Positions 33,271-41,370 of a stretch of DNA of 52,344 bases are shown piece after piece. The notes under the pieces are model-generated. The model saw only the letters and a list, made by a program, of their open reading frames with translations, did no database searches and was not told the DNA's origin. The stretch comes from Roseococcus sp. (GTDB lineage Bacteria; Pseudomonadota; Alphaproteobacteria; Acetobacterales; Acetobacteraceae). Location of the stretch: contig JAOAIK010000035.1 in assembly GCA_026414745.1 (NCBI GenBank), positions 1 to 52,344 of the forward strand. The letters run 5' to 3'. Made by a program: the position numbers and the translations under genes. Position 1 is the first letter of the stretch; the number at the start of each line of letters is the position of its first letter.

Positions 33271-34347
33271 ATGCCCTCCTCCTTCTCCCGCCTCTCGCGC
33301 CGCCATGCGCTACTCGCGGGGCTCGCCGTGCCGGGCGTGCTCGCCGGCTGCGGCGGCGGCCCGGCCAGCGCCCAGCGCGGCCTGCTGCCCGATTTCGCCG
33401 ATCTCGCGGAGCGCGTCCTGCCCGCCGTGGTCAACATCGCCGTGATCGGCGAGCAGACCATCCTGCCCCCGCCCGAGTTCCGCGGCACGCCCTTCGAACG
33501 CTATTTCCGCGGCCGGCGCGAGCGCATCCAGGGCGCAGGCTCGGGCTTCATCACCGACGCCGCGGGCTTCATCGTCACCAACAATCACGTGATCGGCCAG
33601 GCGCAGCGCGTCACCGTCTCGCTGCACACCGGGCAGGAGCTGCCGGCCCGGGTGGTGGGCAGCGACGAGCTGACCGACCTTGCGCTGCTGCGCATCGATC
33701 CGCGCCCCGGCCTCGTCGCCGTGCCCTGGGGCTCCTCGGCCGCGGTGCGGGTGGGGAGCTGGGTGCTGGCGGCGGGCAACCCCTTCGGCCTCGGCGGCAG
33801 CGTCACCTCCGGCATCGTCTCGGCGCGCGGGCGCGACATCAACGTGGGGCCCTTCGACGACTTCATCCAGACCGACGCGGCGATCAACCCGGGCAACTCG
33901 GGCGGCCCGCTGTTCAACCTCGCGGGCGAGGTGATCGGCGTGAACACGGCCATCTACTCGCCCTCCGGCGCCAATGCGGGCATCGGCTTCGCCACGCCCT
34001 CCGATCTCGCGCGGCCGGTGATCGAGACGCTGCGGCGCGAGGGACGGGTGGAGCGCGGCTGGCTCGGCGTGCAGGTGCAGGACGTGATCGCCGAGGATGC
34101 GCGCGCGCCGCGCCGCGCCGTGCTGATCGCGGGGGTGGAGCGCGGCGGGCCCGCGGCGCGCAGCGGGCTGCGCCCGGGCGATCTCGTCACCGCCATCAAC
34201 GGCGAGCGGGTGGAGAGCTCGCGCAGCCTGGTGCGCGCCATCGCGGCGATCGCGCCCGGCCAGTCCGTGCGGCTCACCATCCAGCGCGAGGGCCGCACCA
34301 GCGAGGTGAGCCTGCAGGTGGGGCGCCGCCCCGCCGGGCCGGGTTGA
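33271..34347 (+). CDS. HtrA/DegP-type serine protease with one PDZ domain
   Basis: A 358-residue envelope protease. The N-terminus has a twin-arginine-like SRRHALLAGLA and a lipobox LAGC, so it may be an exported lipoprotein. The trypsin-like domain has the triad His (FIVTNNHVIG), Asp (ELTDLALLRID) and Ser (NPGNSGGPLFN). One PDZ domain follows (RGWLGVQVQD to RPGDLVTAING), a DegS-like layout; DegP has two. It precedes a two-component system by 30 bases, a common envelope-stress arrangement. The start is MPSSFSRL; 41 upstream codons lack a plausible signal. Confidence 0.92.
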   Translation: MPSSFSRLSRRHALLAGLAVPGVLAGCGGGPASAQRGLLPDFADLAERVLPAVVNIAVIGEQTILPPPEFRGTPFERYFRGRRERIQGAGSGFITDAAGFIVTNNHVIGQAQRVTVSLHTGQELPARVVGSDELTDLALLRIDPRPGLVAVPWGSSAAVRVGSWVLAAGNPFGLGGSVTSGIVSARGRDINVGPFDDFIQTDAAINPGNSGGPLFNLAGEVIGVNTAIYSPSGANAGIGFATPSDLARPVIETLRREGRVERGWLGVQVQDVIAEDARAPRRAVLIAGVERGGPAARSGLRPGDLVTAINGERVESSRSLVRAIAAIAPGQSVRLTIQREGRTSEVSLQVGRRPAGPG

Positions 34348-34377
34348 GGAACAACGGGGAAAGGCACAGACACGACG

Positions 34378-35058
34378 ATGCGCATCCTGCTGGTCGAGGA
34401 CGACGTGGAGGTGGCCCGCTTCGTGAAGAAGGGGCTGCAGGAGGCCGGGCACAATGTCGAGCAGGCGAACAACGGGCGCGACGGCCTGTTCCTCGCCGCC
34501 TCGGAGAGCTTCGACCTTCTCGTGCTCGACCGCATGCTGCCCGGGGGCGTGGACGGGGTGCGCATCGTCGAAACCCTGCGCCAGCAGGGCAACCGCACGC
34601 CGGTGCTGTTCCTCTCCGCCCTCTCGGGCGTGGACGAGCGGGTGCGCGGCCTCAAGGCCGGCGGCGACGACTATCTCGTGAAGCCCTTCGCCTTCGCCGA
34701 ACTCCTGGCGCGCGTCGAGGCGCTGGGCCGCCGCCCCTCCTCCGAGGCGCCGGTGACGAAGCTGAAGGTGGCGGATCTCGAGCTCGACCTGCTCTCGCGC
34801 ACCGTCACGCGCGCGGGCAGGAAGATCGACGTGCAGCCGCGCGAGTTCCGCCTGCTCGAGCACCTGATGCGCCACGCCGGCCAGGTGGTGACGCGCACCA
34901 TGCTGCTCGAGAAGGTGTGGGACTACCACTTCGACCCGCAGACCAACGTGATCGACGTGCATGTGAGCCGGCTGCGCCAGAAGCTCGACAAGGGCTTCGA
35001 CAGGCCGCTGATCCACACGGTGCGCAACGCCGGCTACATGATCCGGGCCGAGGGCTGA
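34378..35058 (+). CDS. OmpR-family response regulator
   Basis: A 226-residue regulator. The receiver has EDD at residues 7-9, phosphoacceptor Asp51 (LLVLDRMLPGG) and Lys in GGDDYLVKPF; the winged-helix domain has VQPREFRLLEHLMRHAGQVV and TNVIDVHVSRLRQKLDKGFD, with recognition turn TVRNAGYMI. It resembles CusR/CzcR-type regulators. It lies between the htrA-like gene and the sensor kinase in the same direction, 16 bases before the latter, so the three probably form one operon and regulate each other. Confidence 0.93.
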   Translation: MRILLVEDDVEVARFVKKGLQEAGHNVEQANNGRDGLFLAASESFDLLVLDRMLPGGVDGVRIVETLRQQGNRTPVLFLSALSGVDERVRGLKAGGDDYLVKPFAFAELLARVEALGRRPSSEAPVTKLKVADLELDLLSRTVTRAGRKIDVQPREFRLLEHLMRHAGQVVTRTMLLEKVWDYHFDPQTNVIDVHVSRLRQKLDKGFDRPLIHTVRNAGYMIRAEG

Positions 35059-35074
35059 GCGCCGGGCCCCGGCC

Positions 35075-36484
35075 GTGCATGCCCGCCCTCCCCGGGGCCG
35101 CGCCGGCCCGCCGCGCCTGCTGCGCTCGGCCGCCTTCCGCATCGCCCTGCTGTTCATGGCGGTGTTCTCGATGGCGGCGGGCTTCCTCGTCGCCGTGCTG
35201 TGGTGGGCGACCGCCGGCGCGCTGGACCGCCAGACCATCGCCGCCATCCGCGCCGACAGCGCGGCCCTGGTGGAGCGCTACCGCGACGCCGGCGCGCAGG
35301 GGCTGATCGAGGCGATCGAGGAGCGCCTCGCCCTCGATGTCTCTGCCGAGAGCATCTACCTGCTCGTCGATGCGCAGGGGCGCAAGCTGGCCGGCAACCT
35401 CGACGCCTGGCCCGCCGCGCTGCGCGAGGAGGGGGCCTGGTTCCGCGCCCGCATCCAGCATGACGGGGCGGTGGCCGAGGCGCGCGTGCACCGGCGCGAC
35501 CTGCCGGGGCTGCGCCTGCTGGTGGGCCGCGACGAGAGCGAGCGCGTGCAGCTTCGCCTGCTGCTGACCGAGGGGGTGGTGTGGTCGCTCGGCGCGGTCT
35601 TCGTCTTCGCGGTGATGGGCGCGGCGGTGATGCGCCGCGCCATCGAGCGGCGGATGCGCCCGGCGATGGTGACGGCGCAGACCATCGCCACCGGCGATCT
35701 CTCGCACCGCGTCCCCCTCTCGGAGCAGGACGACGAGTTCGACCGGCTGGGCCGCACCATGAACGCGATGCTCGACCGCATCGCCACGCTGATGGCGGCG
35801 GTGCGCGGCGTCTCGGACGCCATCGCGCACGATCTGCGCACGCCCATCGCCCGCGCCCGCGGCAAGCTCGAGGAGAGCCTGGCCACCGCCGCGACGGAGG
35901 AGGAGCTGCGCGCCGCCGTCGAGCAGGGCATCCAGGACCTCGACAACATCAGCCGGATCTTCCAGGCCCTGCTGCGCATCGCCGAGGCCGAGGCGGGCGC
36001 GCGCCGCGCCGCCTTCGCGCCGCTCGACCTCACGCCCCTGCTGCGCGACGCGGCCGAGTTCTACGAAGCCATGGCGGAAGCGCGCGAGCAGCGCCTGGAG
36101 ACGGACCTGCCAGAGACGCTGCCCATGGTGGGGGATCGCGACCTGCTGCTCCAGGCGGTGGCGAACCTGCTGGACAACGCGATCAAGTTCACCCCGCCGG
36201 GCGGGCTCGTGCGGCTCTCGGCGCGCGAGGAGGAGGAGGGCGGGATCGAGATCGCCGTCAGCGATTCCGGCCCGGGCATGCCGCCCGCGGACCGCGCCCG
36301 GGCGCTCGAGCCCTTCTTCCGCGCCGATTCCTCGCGCGGCACGCCGGGCTCGGGGCTCGGCCTCTCGCTGGTGCGCGCGGTGGCGCAGCTCCATGGCGGG
36401 GAGGTGGAGCTCTCGGACGCCATGCCGGGCGCCGATCCGCCGGGGCTGCGCGTCGCGCTGCACCTGCGCCCCGAGAGGGGGTAG
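35075..36484 (+). CDS. Sensor histidine kinase, partner of the upstream regulator
   Basis: A 469-residue inner-membrane kinase: TM helix 1 about 22-46, periplasmic sensor about 47-164, TM helix 2 about 165-187, HAMP linker, dimerisation helix with phospho-acceptor His252 (DAIAHDLRTPIARARG), and ATP domain with N-box LLDNAIKFTPPGG, G1 SDSGPGMPP and G2 GSGLGLSLVRAVAQLHGG. The start is GTG at 35075; an ATG four bases later is out of frame. The signal is not known. Context suggests envelope stress or metals. Confidence 0.93.
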   Translation: MHARPPRGRAGPPRLLRSAAFRIALLFMAVFSMAAGFLVAVLWWATAGALDRQTIAAIRADSAALVERYRDAGAQGLIEAIEERLALDVSAESIYLLVDAQGRKLAGNLDAWPAALREEGAWFRARIQHDGAVAEARVHRRDLPGLRLLVGRDESERVQLRLLLTEGVVWSLGAVFVFAVMGAAVMRRAIERRMRPAMVTAQTIATGDLSHRVPLSEQDDEFDRLGRTMNAMLDRIATLMAAVRGVSDAIAHDLRTPIARARGKLEESLATAATEEELRAAVEQGIQDLDNISRIFQALLRIAEAEAGARRAAFAPLDLTPLLRDAAEFYEAMAEAREQRLETDLPETLPMVGDRDLLLQAVANLLDNAIKFTPPGGLVRLSAREEEEGGIEIAVSDSGPGMPPADRARALEPFFRADSSRGTPGSGLGLSLVRAVAQLHGGEVELSDAMPGADPPGLRVALHLRPERG

Positions 36485-36496
36485 GGGCGCGGCGGA

Positions 36497-37213
36497 TCAC
36501 CCGCCCGGCGGCTGCAGCACCTTGTCGCGGTAGTTGCAGTGGGCGCGGGCGGCGCAGCGCCAGCACTCCGGCGCGCGCGCCTTGCACACGTAGCGCCCGT
36601 GCAGGATCAGCCAGTGATGCGCATCGCGCAGCAGCTCGGGCGGGATGCGCTTGACCAGCGCCTCCTCCACCGCGCGCGGCGTCCTGCCGGGCGCGAGGCC
36701 GGTGCGGTTGCCGAGGCGGAAGATGTGCGTGTCCACCGCCATGGTCGGCTCGCCGAAGGCCACGTTGAGCACGACATTCGCCGTCTTGCGCCCGACGCCG
36801 GGCAGCGCCTCCAGCGCCGCCCGGTCGCGCGGGACGGCGCCGCCATGCTTCTCGACGAGCTGCGCGGCCAGGGCGGCGAGGTGGCGCGCCTTGGCCTGCC
36901 ACAGCCCGATGCGGCGGATGTGCGCGCCGATGCCCTCTGCCCCCAGCGCGGCCATGGCGGCCGGGGTGGGCGCGGCGGCGAAGAGGCCGGGCGTGACCTT
37001 GTTCACCATCGCGTCCGTGGTCTGCGCCGAGAGCACCACGGCCACCAGCAGGGTGAAGGGATCGCGATAGTGGAGCTCCGTGCGCGGCGCCGGGTTCGCC
37101 TCGGCCAGGGCGCGCAGGAAGGCGGCGGCCTGGTCGCGCGACATGAGCCGGGCGCGGCGGGGCGCGGCGGCGCTGCCGTGCAGGGGGCGAGGGGTTTTCA
37201 CGGCCGCCGACAT
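36497..37213 (-). CDS. nth: Endonuclease III
   Basis: A DNA glycosylase/AP lyase removing oxidised pyrimidines; 238 residues from this start. The helix-hairpin-helix LPGVGRKTANVVL has the catalytic Lys, VDTHIFRLGNRTGL the catalytic Asp, and the C-terminus the 4Fe-4S ligands CX6CX2CX5C (VCKARAPECWRCAARAHC). The region around LLVAVVLSAQTTDAMVNKVT is standard. A second in-frame Met at 37144 (MSRDQAAAFL) gives 215 residues and fits E. coli Nth; the longer basic N-terminus occurs in alphaproteobacteria. Neither start has a clear ribosome-binding site. Confidence 0.94.
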   Translation of the reverse strand: MSAAVKTPRPLHGSAAAPRRARLMSRDQAAAFLRALAEANPAPRTELHYRDPFTLLVAVVLSAQTTDAMVNKVTPGLFAAAPTPAAMAALGAEGIGAHIRRIGLWQAKARHLAALAAQLVEKHGGAVPRDRAALEALPGVGRKTANVVLNVAFGEPTMAVDTHIFRLGNRTGLAPGRTPRAVEEALVKRIPPELLRDAHHWLILHGRYVCKARAPECWRCAARAHCNYRDKVLQPPGG

Positions 37214-37229
37214 TCTATCTGATGGAGGG

Positions 37230-37718
37230 ATGGTCAAGGCCCGTACCCTCTTCGTGGCGCGCTCCGCCCCGCTCGACAGCCTCGGGCCGCGCGGCTTCCG
37301 CACCCTGGCCTGGCTGATCGGGGCGCTGCTCGCCGGCACGGGGCTCGTCTTCACGCTGATGGGCGCCTGGCCGGTGATGCTGTTCCTGGGCGCCGAGGCG
37401 CTGCTGGTGCTGGTGCTCATGGCCGCCTACCGCAGCACGGCGGCGCGCAGCAGCGAGTGCATCACCCTGACCGAGGAGGCGATCACGGTGCGGCGCCGCG
37501 AGGGCGCGCGCGTGAGCGAGGCGCGCTTCGAGCCCTTCTGGGTGCGGCTGGTGTGGGAGGGGGGGCGGCTCCGCCTCGTCCATCGCGGGCGGGAGATGGA
37601 GATCGGCCTCTTCCTCGGCCCCGAGGAGCGCGAGGCGCTGGCCGAGGCGCTCGGCCGCGCGCTGCACGCCCTGCGCCACCCGGTCTTCGACAACCCGCAG
37701 CTGCGCGAGCCGGGATAG
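37230..37718 (+). CDS. DUF2244 membrane protein
   Basis: A 162-residue protein with two adjacent membrane helices (about 25-45 and 48-66) and a cytoplasmic beta-rich domain (ITLTEEAITVRRREG, FEPFWVRLVWE, REMEIGLFLGPEEREALAEA). This is the alphaproteobacterial DUF2244 layout and its location beside nth is frequent. The ATG follows GGAGGG immediately; the longer upstream frame overlaps nth and is shadow. Function unknown. Confidence 0.85.
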   Translation: MVKARTLFVARSAPLDSLGPRGFRTLAWLIGALLAGTGLVFTLMGAWPVMLFLGAEALLVLVLMAAYRSTAARSSECITLTEEAITVRRREGARVSEARFEPFWVRLVWEGGRLRLVHRGREMEIGLFLGPEEREALAEALGRALHALRHPVFDNPQLREPG

Positions 37719-37921
37719 TGGTTGTGCGCGCGCGACGTGATGACACCTCGGCGCGTCATCCGACCCTCCGGCACGGGACGATGGATGGCGCGCTTGTTCC
37801 GGCCGGGTGCGTGACGGCCGCGTGATGGGGACATGGTCGCGCCCGCCCGCCGCGACCGTCATGCCGGCGGCCGGGCGACCCCGCGTCTTGGCCCGCTCGC
37901 CCCCGGGCCAGCGCCGGAGCG
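37719..37921. other. Non-coding spacer after the DUF2244 gene
   Basis: Nothing here looks coding. An inverted repeat GATGAC-N10-GTCATC (37738-37743/37754-37759), shortly after the DUF2244 stop, could act as a transcript end. The right part merges into the degraded insertion sequence described next. Confidence 0.4.
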
Positions 37922-38480
37922 GTGCGCGCACGCGCGGGTCGTGCCGGGACGGCGGCGCGACGAGGGCGTGGAGCTCCTCTGCCGCGAACTCGCCGTCCCC
38001 GTCTTGACGCTCGCGCAGTGGCGCGAGAAGGCGGACGCCGCCCTCGAGGGCGCGCTCAAGGCGCGCGAGGCGGTGCCGCCGGCATCGAGCAGCTCGACGC
38101 CGCCATGAGGCGCATCGGCGCGCCCAGCATGGGAAACGAGCTGCTGTGCGCCCGCATCGAGCGCCCCGGCCCTCTGGTCCGGGACCGCCGGATCGTCACC
38201 CCGCGCCGGACATCATGCGGGCGACCGACGCCACACAGGTCACCATCGCTCAGGATGGCGAGGTCGGCCGGTCCGGCGTCGCCGAGCGCTGGCATGCCGA
38301 ACCTCTCGGCGGGCATGTGGCGAAGCGCAGCGCCCGGTTCGAGGCAACCCAGGCGCGCGCATGGCCGTCTGTCGGCAGTTCGGCGATCTGCGGCCGGGCG
38401 GCGCCCGGGGCGGGCGGGCGCATATCCCCACCCAGCGCGACCGGAAGGTGCAAGGCTCGGTCCCTCTCGAGCTCTGCCAG
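37922..38480 (+). mobile_element. Degraded IS3-type insertion sequence (orfA and orfB fragments)
   Basis: Transposase fragments are scattered over three frames. Frame one (37968-38072) reads VELLCRELAVPVLTLAQWRE, the HTH of an IS3-type OrfA. A second frame (38072-38191) continues it with EQLDAAMRRIGAPSMGNELL, the OrfA leucine-zipper region. A third (38206-38355) reads IMRATDATQVTIAQDGEVG then VAERWHAEPLGGHVAKR, matching the first catalytic-Asp block of an OrfB integrase, and a fourth frame (38361-38411) adds VCRQFGDLRPGGARG. The N-terminal part of OrfB and the later catalytic residues are missing. Clearly non-functional; ends not defined. Confidence 0.7.
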
Positions 38481-38543
38481 ACTCGCCGGACGCCACCTCG
38501 CCGCCGCTCGCCTCCGGACACGCGCTTATGCGGTCCACAACCC

Positions 38544-38567
38544 AGCGGAACATCCTAGCGGAACATC
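38544..38567. repeat. 11-base direct repeat at the end of the hydrolase gene
   Basis: AGCGGAACATC occurs at 38544-38554 and again at 38557-38567, the second copy encoding the last residues of the 3-hydroxyisobutyryl-CoA hydrolase. It sits at the right border of the decayed insertion sequence and may be a scar of insertion or deletion. Confidence 0.45.
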
Positions 38568-39565
38568 GCGCGGATCGCCGCGTGGTCGACCTCCTCGAGG
38601 GTGGGCGGCGTCCAGCGCGGGCTGCCGTCCTTGTCCACGAGCACGCTGCGCACCCCCTCGCGGAAATCCGGGTGGTCGTTCACCACCGTGCGCGTCAGCC
38701 TCAGCTCCTCGTCGAGGCAGCCGCGCAGGTCGAGCGCCGCGCCGCGCTTGAGGAGTTCGAGCGAGACGCAGAGGCTGGTCGGCGACATGCGGCGCAGCAC
38801 GCGCACCTGCTCACCCGCCCATTCCGTGCCCTCGCGCTCCAGCGCGGCGATCATGTCGAGCACCGAGGGCTGGCTGAAGCAGCGGTCGATCGCGGCGCGA
38901 TGCGGCGCGAAGGAGGGGGCGGGCGGTGCTTCGGCGAAGCGCTCCACCGCCGCGGCGTCGCCCGTCTCCACCAGGGCGGCGCGCAGCGCGGGCAGGCGCG
39001 CGCGCGGCACGAAGTGGGTGGCGAGGCCGGCATGCACGCAGTCCCCCCCCTTGAGCCGCGCCCCGGTCAGGGCGAGCCAGGTCCCGAGCGCCCCGGGCAG
39101 GCGCGGCAGCACGTAGGAGGTGCCGACATCGGGGAAGAGCGCGATGGCCGTCTCGGGCATGGCGAGCAGCGCGTGCTCGGTCACCACGCGCGGGCCGTTG
39201 TGCACGGCAAGACCGATGCCGCCGCCCATGCAGATGCCGTCGATGAGCGAGACCCAGGGCTTGCCGAAGCGCGCGATGCCCTCGTTCACCGCGTATTCCT
39301 CGCTGAAGAAGGCCTCCACCGCCGCGCGGTCGCCGGCGATGGCGGCCTCCCGCACCGCGCGCACGTCGCCGCCCGCGCAGAAGGCCTTGCCGCCCGCCCC
39401 CTCGAGGATGACGAGCTTCACCTCCGGGTTGTTGCGCCACTGGCCGATGGCGTGCGCGAAATCGCGGATCATCGCCAGATCCAGCGCGTTGAGCGCCTTG
39501 GGGCGGTTCATCAGGATGGTGCCGGCATGGCCCTCGCGGGCGAGGATCAGGCTCGGTTCGCTCAT
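38555..39565 (-). CDS. 3-hydroxyisobutyryl-CoA hydrolase (enoyl-CoA hydratase family)
   Basis: A 336-residue crotonase-fold enzyme. The oxyanion-hole motifs AFCAGGDVRAVREAAIAGD and SLIDGICMGGGIGLAVHNG, then TEHALLAMPETAIALFPDVG and GTSYVLPRLPG, are those of HIBYL-CoA hydrolases of valine degradation, distinguished from plain hydratases by FFSEEYAVNEGIARF and the longer C-terminal region. It would release 3-hydroxyisobutyrate from its CoA ester. The start is MSEPSLILAREG. No other branched-chain genes adjoin it. Its 3' end lies against the degraded insertion sequence but reads intact. Confidence 0.9.
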   Translation of the reverse strand: MSEPSLILAREGHAGTILMNRPKALNALDLAMIRDFAHAIGQWRNNPEVKLVILEGAGGKAFCAGGDVRAVREAAIAGDRAAVEAFFSEEYAVNEGIARFGKPWVSLIDGICMGGGIGLAVHNGPRVVTEHALLAMPETAIALFPDVGTSYVLPRLPGALGTWLALTGARLKGGDCVHAGLATHFVPRARLPALRAALVETGDAAAVERFAEAPPAPSFAPHRAAIDRCFSQPSVLDMIAALEREGTEWAGEQVRVLRRMSPTSLCVSLELLKRGAALDLRGCLDEELRLTRTVVNDHPDFREGVRSVLVDKDGSPRWTPPTLEEVDHAAIRAMFR

Positions 39566-39685
39566 GGGCTTCCTCCGTCGTGCCGGGGGGCGGTAACCCG
39601 CGCCCCCGGCCCTGTCCAGGAGCCTTGCGGAACGGCCGGCGCTTCATCAGCTTAGCGGGCGGAAACACCCGCACGGGAGAGAGCC

Positions 39686-40408
39686 ATGTCCATGCTGCAT
39701 CGCCGCGCCCTTCTGCTCGGCGGGGGCGCCGCCCTCGCCGCCGGCCTTGCCCGCCCGGCCGCCGCGCAGGCGCCCCAGGGCCCGCACAGCCTGCCCCAGC
39801 TGCCCTACGCCTTCGACGCCAACGAGGCGGCGATCGACGCGCGCACCATGGAAATCCACTGGCGCTTCCACCATGGCGCGCAGGTGAACGGGCTCAACGC
39901 CGCCCTGCAAGGGCAGGAGGCGCTGGCGCGCCTGCCGCTGGACGAGCTGCTGATGAACCTCTCGCGCGTGCCGGAGAACATCCGCACCGCGGTGCGCAAC
40001 AATGGCGGCGGCCACGCCAACCACAGCATGTTCTGGGAGATCATGGGCGGGCGCGGCGGCGAGCCGGAAGGCGCGCTGGCGGCGGCCATCAACCGCGATC
40101 TCGGCGGCTCCTTCGGCGAGTTCCGCAACCGCTTCAACGCGGCGAGCATGAGCGTCTTCGGCTCGGGCTGGGCCTTCGTCACCGTCACCCCCGCCGGCAC
40201 GCTCGCCATCACCACCCGGCCCAACCAGGACAACCCGCTGATGAACGGCGAGCGCGTGCTGATGGGCAACGACCTGTGGGAGCACGCCTACTACCTGCGC
40301 TACCAGAACCGCCGGGCCGAGTATGTGGGCAACTGGTGGAACGTGCTGAACTGGACGCGCATCGCCGAGCGCTACGCGGCCGCGATGGGCGGCACGCTGC
40401 GGGTCTGA
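39686..40408 (+). CDS. Exported Fe/Mn superoxide dismutase with atypical active site
   Basis: A 240-residue SOD preceded by a twin-arginine-like signal (MLHRRALLLGGGAALAAGLA), so it acts outside the cytoplasm. Metal ligands are seen: His58 in MEIHWRFHHG, His in GGGHANHSMFW, and Asp/His in GNDLWEHAYYLRYQNRRAEY. GGGH plus NQDNPLM points to a manganese-type arrangement. Where nearly all family members have Tyr34 (numbering of E. coli MnSOD) this protein has Gln66, and the neighbouring His27 and Lys29 are Trp and Phe. The ATG follows GGGAGAG. It is followed by metW after 103 bases. Confidence 0.92.
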   Translation: MSMLHRRALLLGGGAALAAGLARPAAAQAPQGPHSLPQLPYAFDANEAAIDARTMEIHWRFHHGAQVNGLNAALQGQEALARLPLDELLMNLSRVPENIRTAVRNNGGGHANHSMFWEIMGGRGGEPEGALAAAINRDLGGSFGEFRNRFNAASMSVFGSGWAFVTVTPAGTLAITTRPNQDNPLMNGERVLMGNDLWEHAYYLRYQNRRAEYVGNWWNVLNWTRIAERYAAAMGGTLRV

Positions 40409-40511
40409 CCCCGCCCCGCCGGGCGCGTCCCTGGCGCGCCCGGCCCCCCTGCGCTTGGCCCCTGCGTCCGGCCCCCTGCGGCGGGCCGCCCCGCCGGGCT
40501 ATGATGGTCGC

Positions 40512-41156
40512 ATGGACACCGCCGCCCCCCCGCCCGTCCGCTACGTCGCCAAGAACATGCGCCTCGACCTCCGCCTCATCGCGGAGATGATCCCCGAGCG
40601 CGCGCGGGTGCTCGACATCGGCTGCGGCGACGGCGCACTGATGGCCCATCTCGCCGCCGAGAAGGGTGTGGACGCGCGCGGCATCGAGATCGACATGCAG
40701 GCCGCGACCGAGGCGGTGGCGCAGGGCCTCGCCGTCATCCACGGCGATGCGGACAGCGACCTCGCCTTCTACCCGGACGACGCCTTCGACTACGTGGTGC
40801 TGAGCCGCACGCTGCAGGCCGTGGAGCGCCCGCGCGAGGTGCTGCGCCAGATGCTGCGCATCGGCCGCCACGCCATCGTCAGCTTCCCGAACTTCGGGCA
40901 CTGGGAGGTGCGCTGGAAGCTGCTGGTGACCGGCCGCATGCCCGACACCGAGACCTGGGACCGCCCCTGGTACGAGACGCCCAACATCCACCCCTGCACC
41001 ATCCGCGACTTCTTCGACCTCGCCGACCGCGAGGGCTATGTGATCGAGCGCTGGCTGGCGGTGGACGAGAAGGGCCTGAAGGCACCCTGGCGGCGCTCCA
41101 CCTGGCTCGCCAACCTCTTCGGCCAGCAGGGGCTGTTCCAGCTGCGCCGACGCTGA
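40512..41156 (+). CDS. metW: Methionine biosynthesis protein MetW
   Basis: A 214-residue SAM-methyltransferase-fold protein. RVLDIGCGDGALMAHLA is motif I; SFPNFGHWEVRWKLLVTGRM, PWYETPNIHPCTIRDFFDL are diagnostic for MetW. In many proteobacteria MetW works with the homoserine acetyltransferase MetX, and the two genes usually overlap. Here metX is absent: the gene upstream is the superoxide dismutase and downstream is phaB. The start MDTAAPPPVRYVAKNMRLDL is supported by homology. Confidence 0.93.
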   Translation: MDTAAPPPVRYVAKNMRLDLRLIAEMIPERARVLDIGCGDGALMAHLAAEKGVDARGIEIDMQAATEAVAQGLAVIHGDADSDLAFYPDDAFDYVVLSRTLQAVERPREVLRQMLRIGRHAIVSFPNFGHWEVRWKLLVTGRMPDTETWDRPWYETPNIHPCTIRDFFDLADREGYVIERWLAVDEKGLKAPWRRSTWLANLFGQQGLFQLRRR

Positions 41157-41223
41157 GCGGAAAAATGCTTGGCGACGCGGGCCGCCGGGCAAGTGCTGGG
41201 AGGAAACGCTCAAGGGAGAGGCC

Positions 41224-41244
41224 GTCACGGCAGGACGCCGTGAC
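41224..41244. terminator. Hairpin after metW
   Basis: GTCACGGC (41224-41231) pairs with GCCGTGAC (41237-41244) across a 5-base loop, 68 bases beyond the metW stop. There is no T-run, so it may be a weak terminator or a protein-binding dyad in the metW-phaB spacer. Confidence 0.35.
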
Positions 41245-41287
41245 ATGCACAAGGATGCGCGCCCGCGCGGCTTTGCGCCTTGATCCG

Positions 41288-41327
41288 CCGCAAACCGCAA
41301 AACACTTGCGGAAACGGCACATTGCGG
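41288..41327. promoter_or_regulatory. Four CCGCAA/TTGCGG half-sites upstream of phaB
   Basis: CCGCAA occurs at 41288-41293 and 41295-41300 and its complement TTGCGG at 41306-41311 and 41322-41327, giving nested inverted repeats 44 to 83 bases before the phaB start, in a comparatively AT-rich pocket. This looks like a multi-site operator. PhaR, which controls PHB genes in alphaproteobacteria, is a candidate, but its published sites are not an exact match. Confidence 0.45.
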
Positions 41328-41370
41328 CTTTGGATGGGATGGTCCGGCACTCGGGAGGGAGGCAGCAGCC

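Noticed and set aside
29110-33306. Very long minus-strand open frame of about 1,400 codons
   Set aside because: Only its last 331 codons encode a real protein (hemC). The rest is Gln/His/Arg/Gly-rich antisense of tsaD, the MFS and TRIC genes, as expected at this GC content.
31239-35306. Long plus-strand open frame of about 1,350 codons
   Set aside because: It runs out of frame through the MFS, TRIC, HtrA and regulator genes and has the Arg/Ala/Gly composition of shadow frames.
38330-38350. tRNA T-loop-like GGTTCGA
   Set aside because: No cloverleaf or acceptor stem can be formed around it, and it lies inside the transposase remnant.
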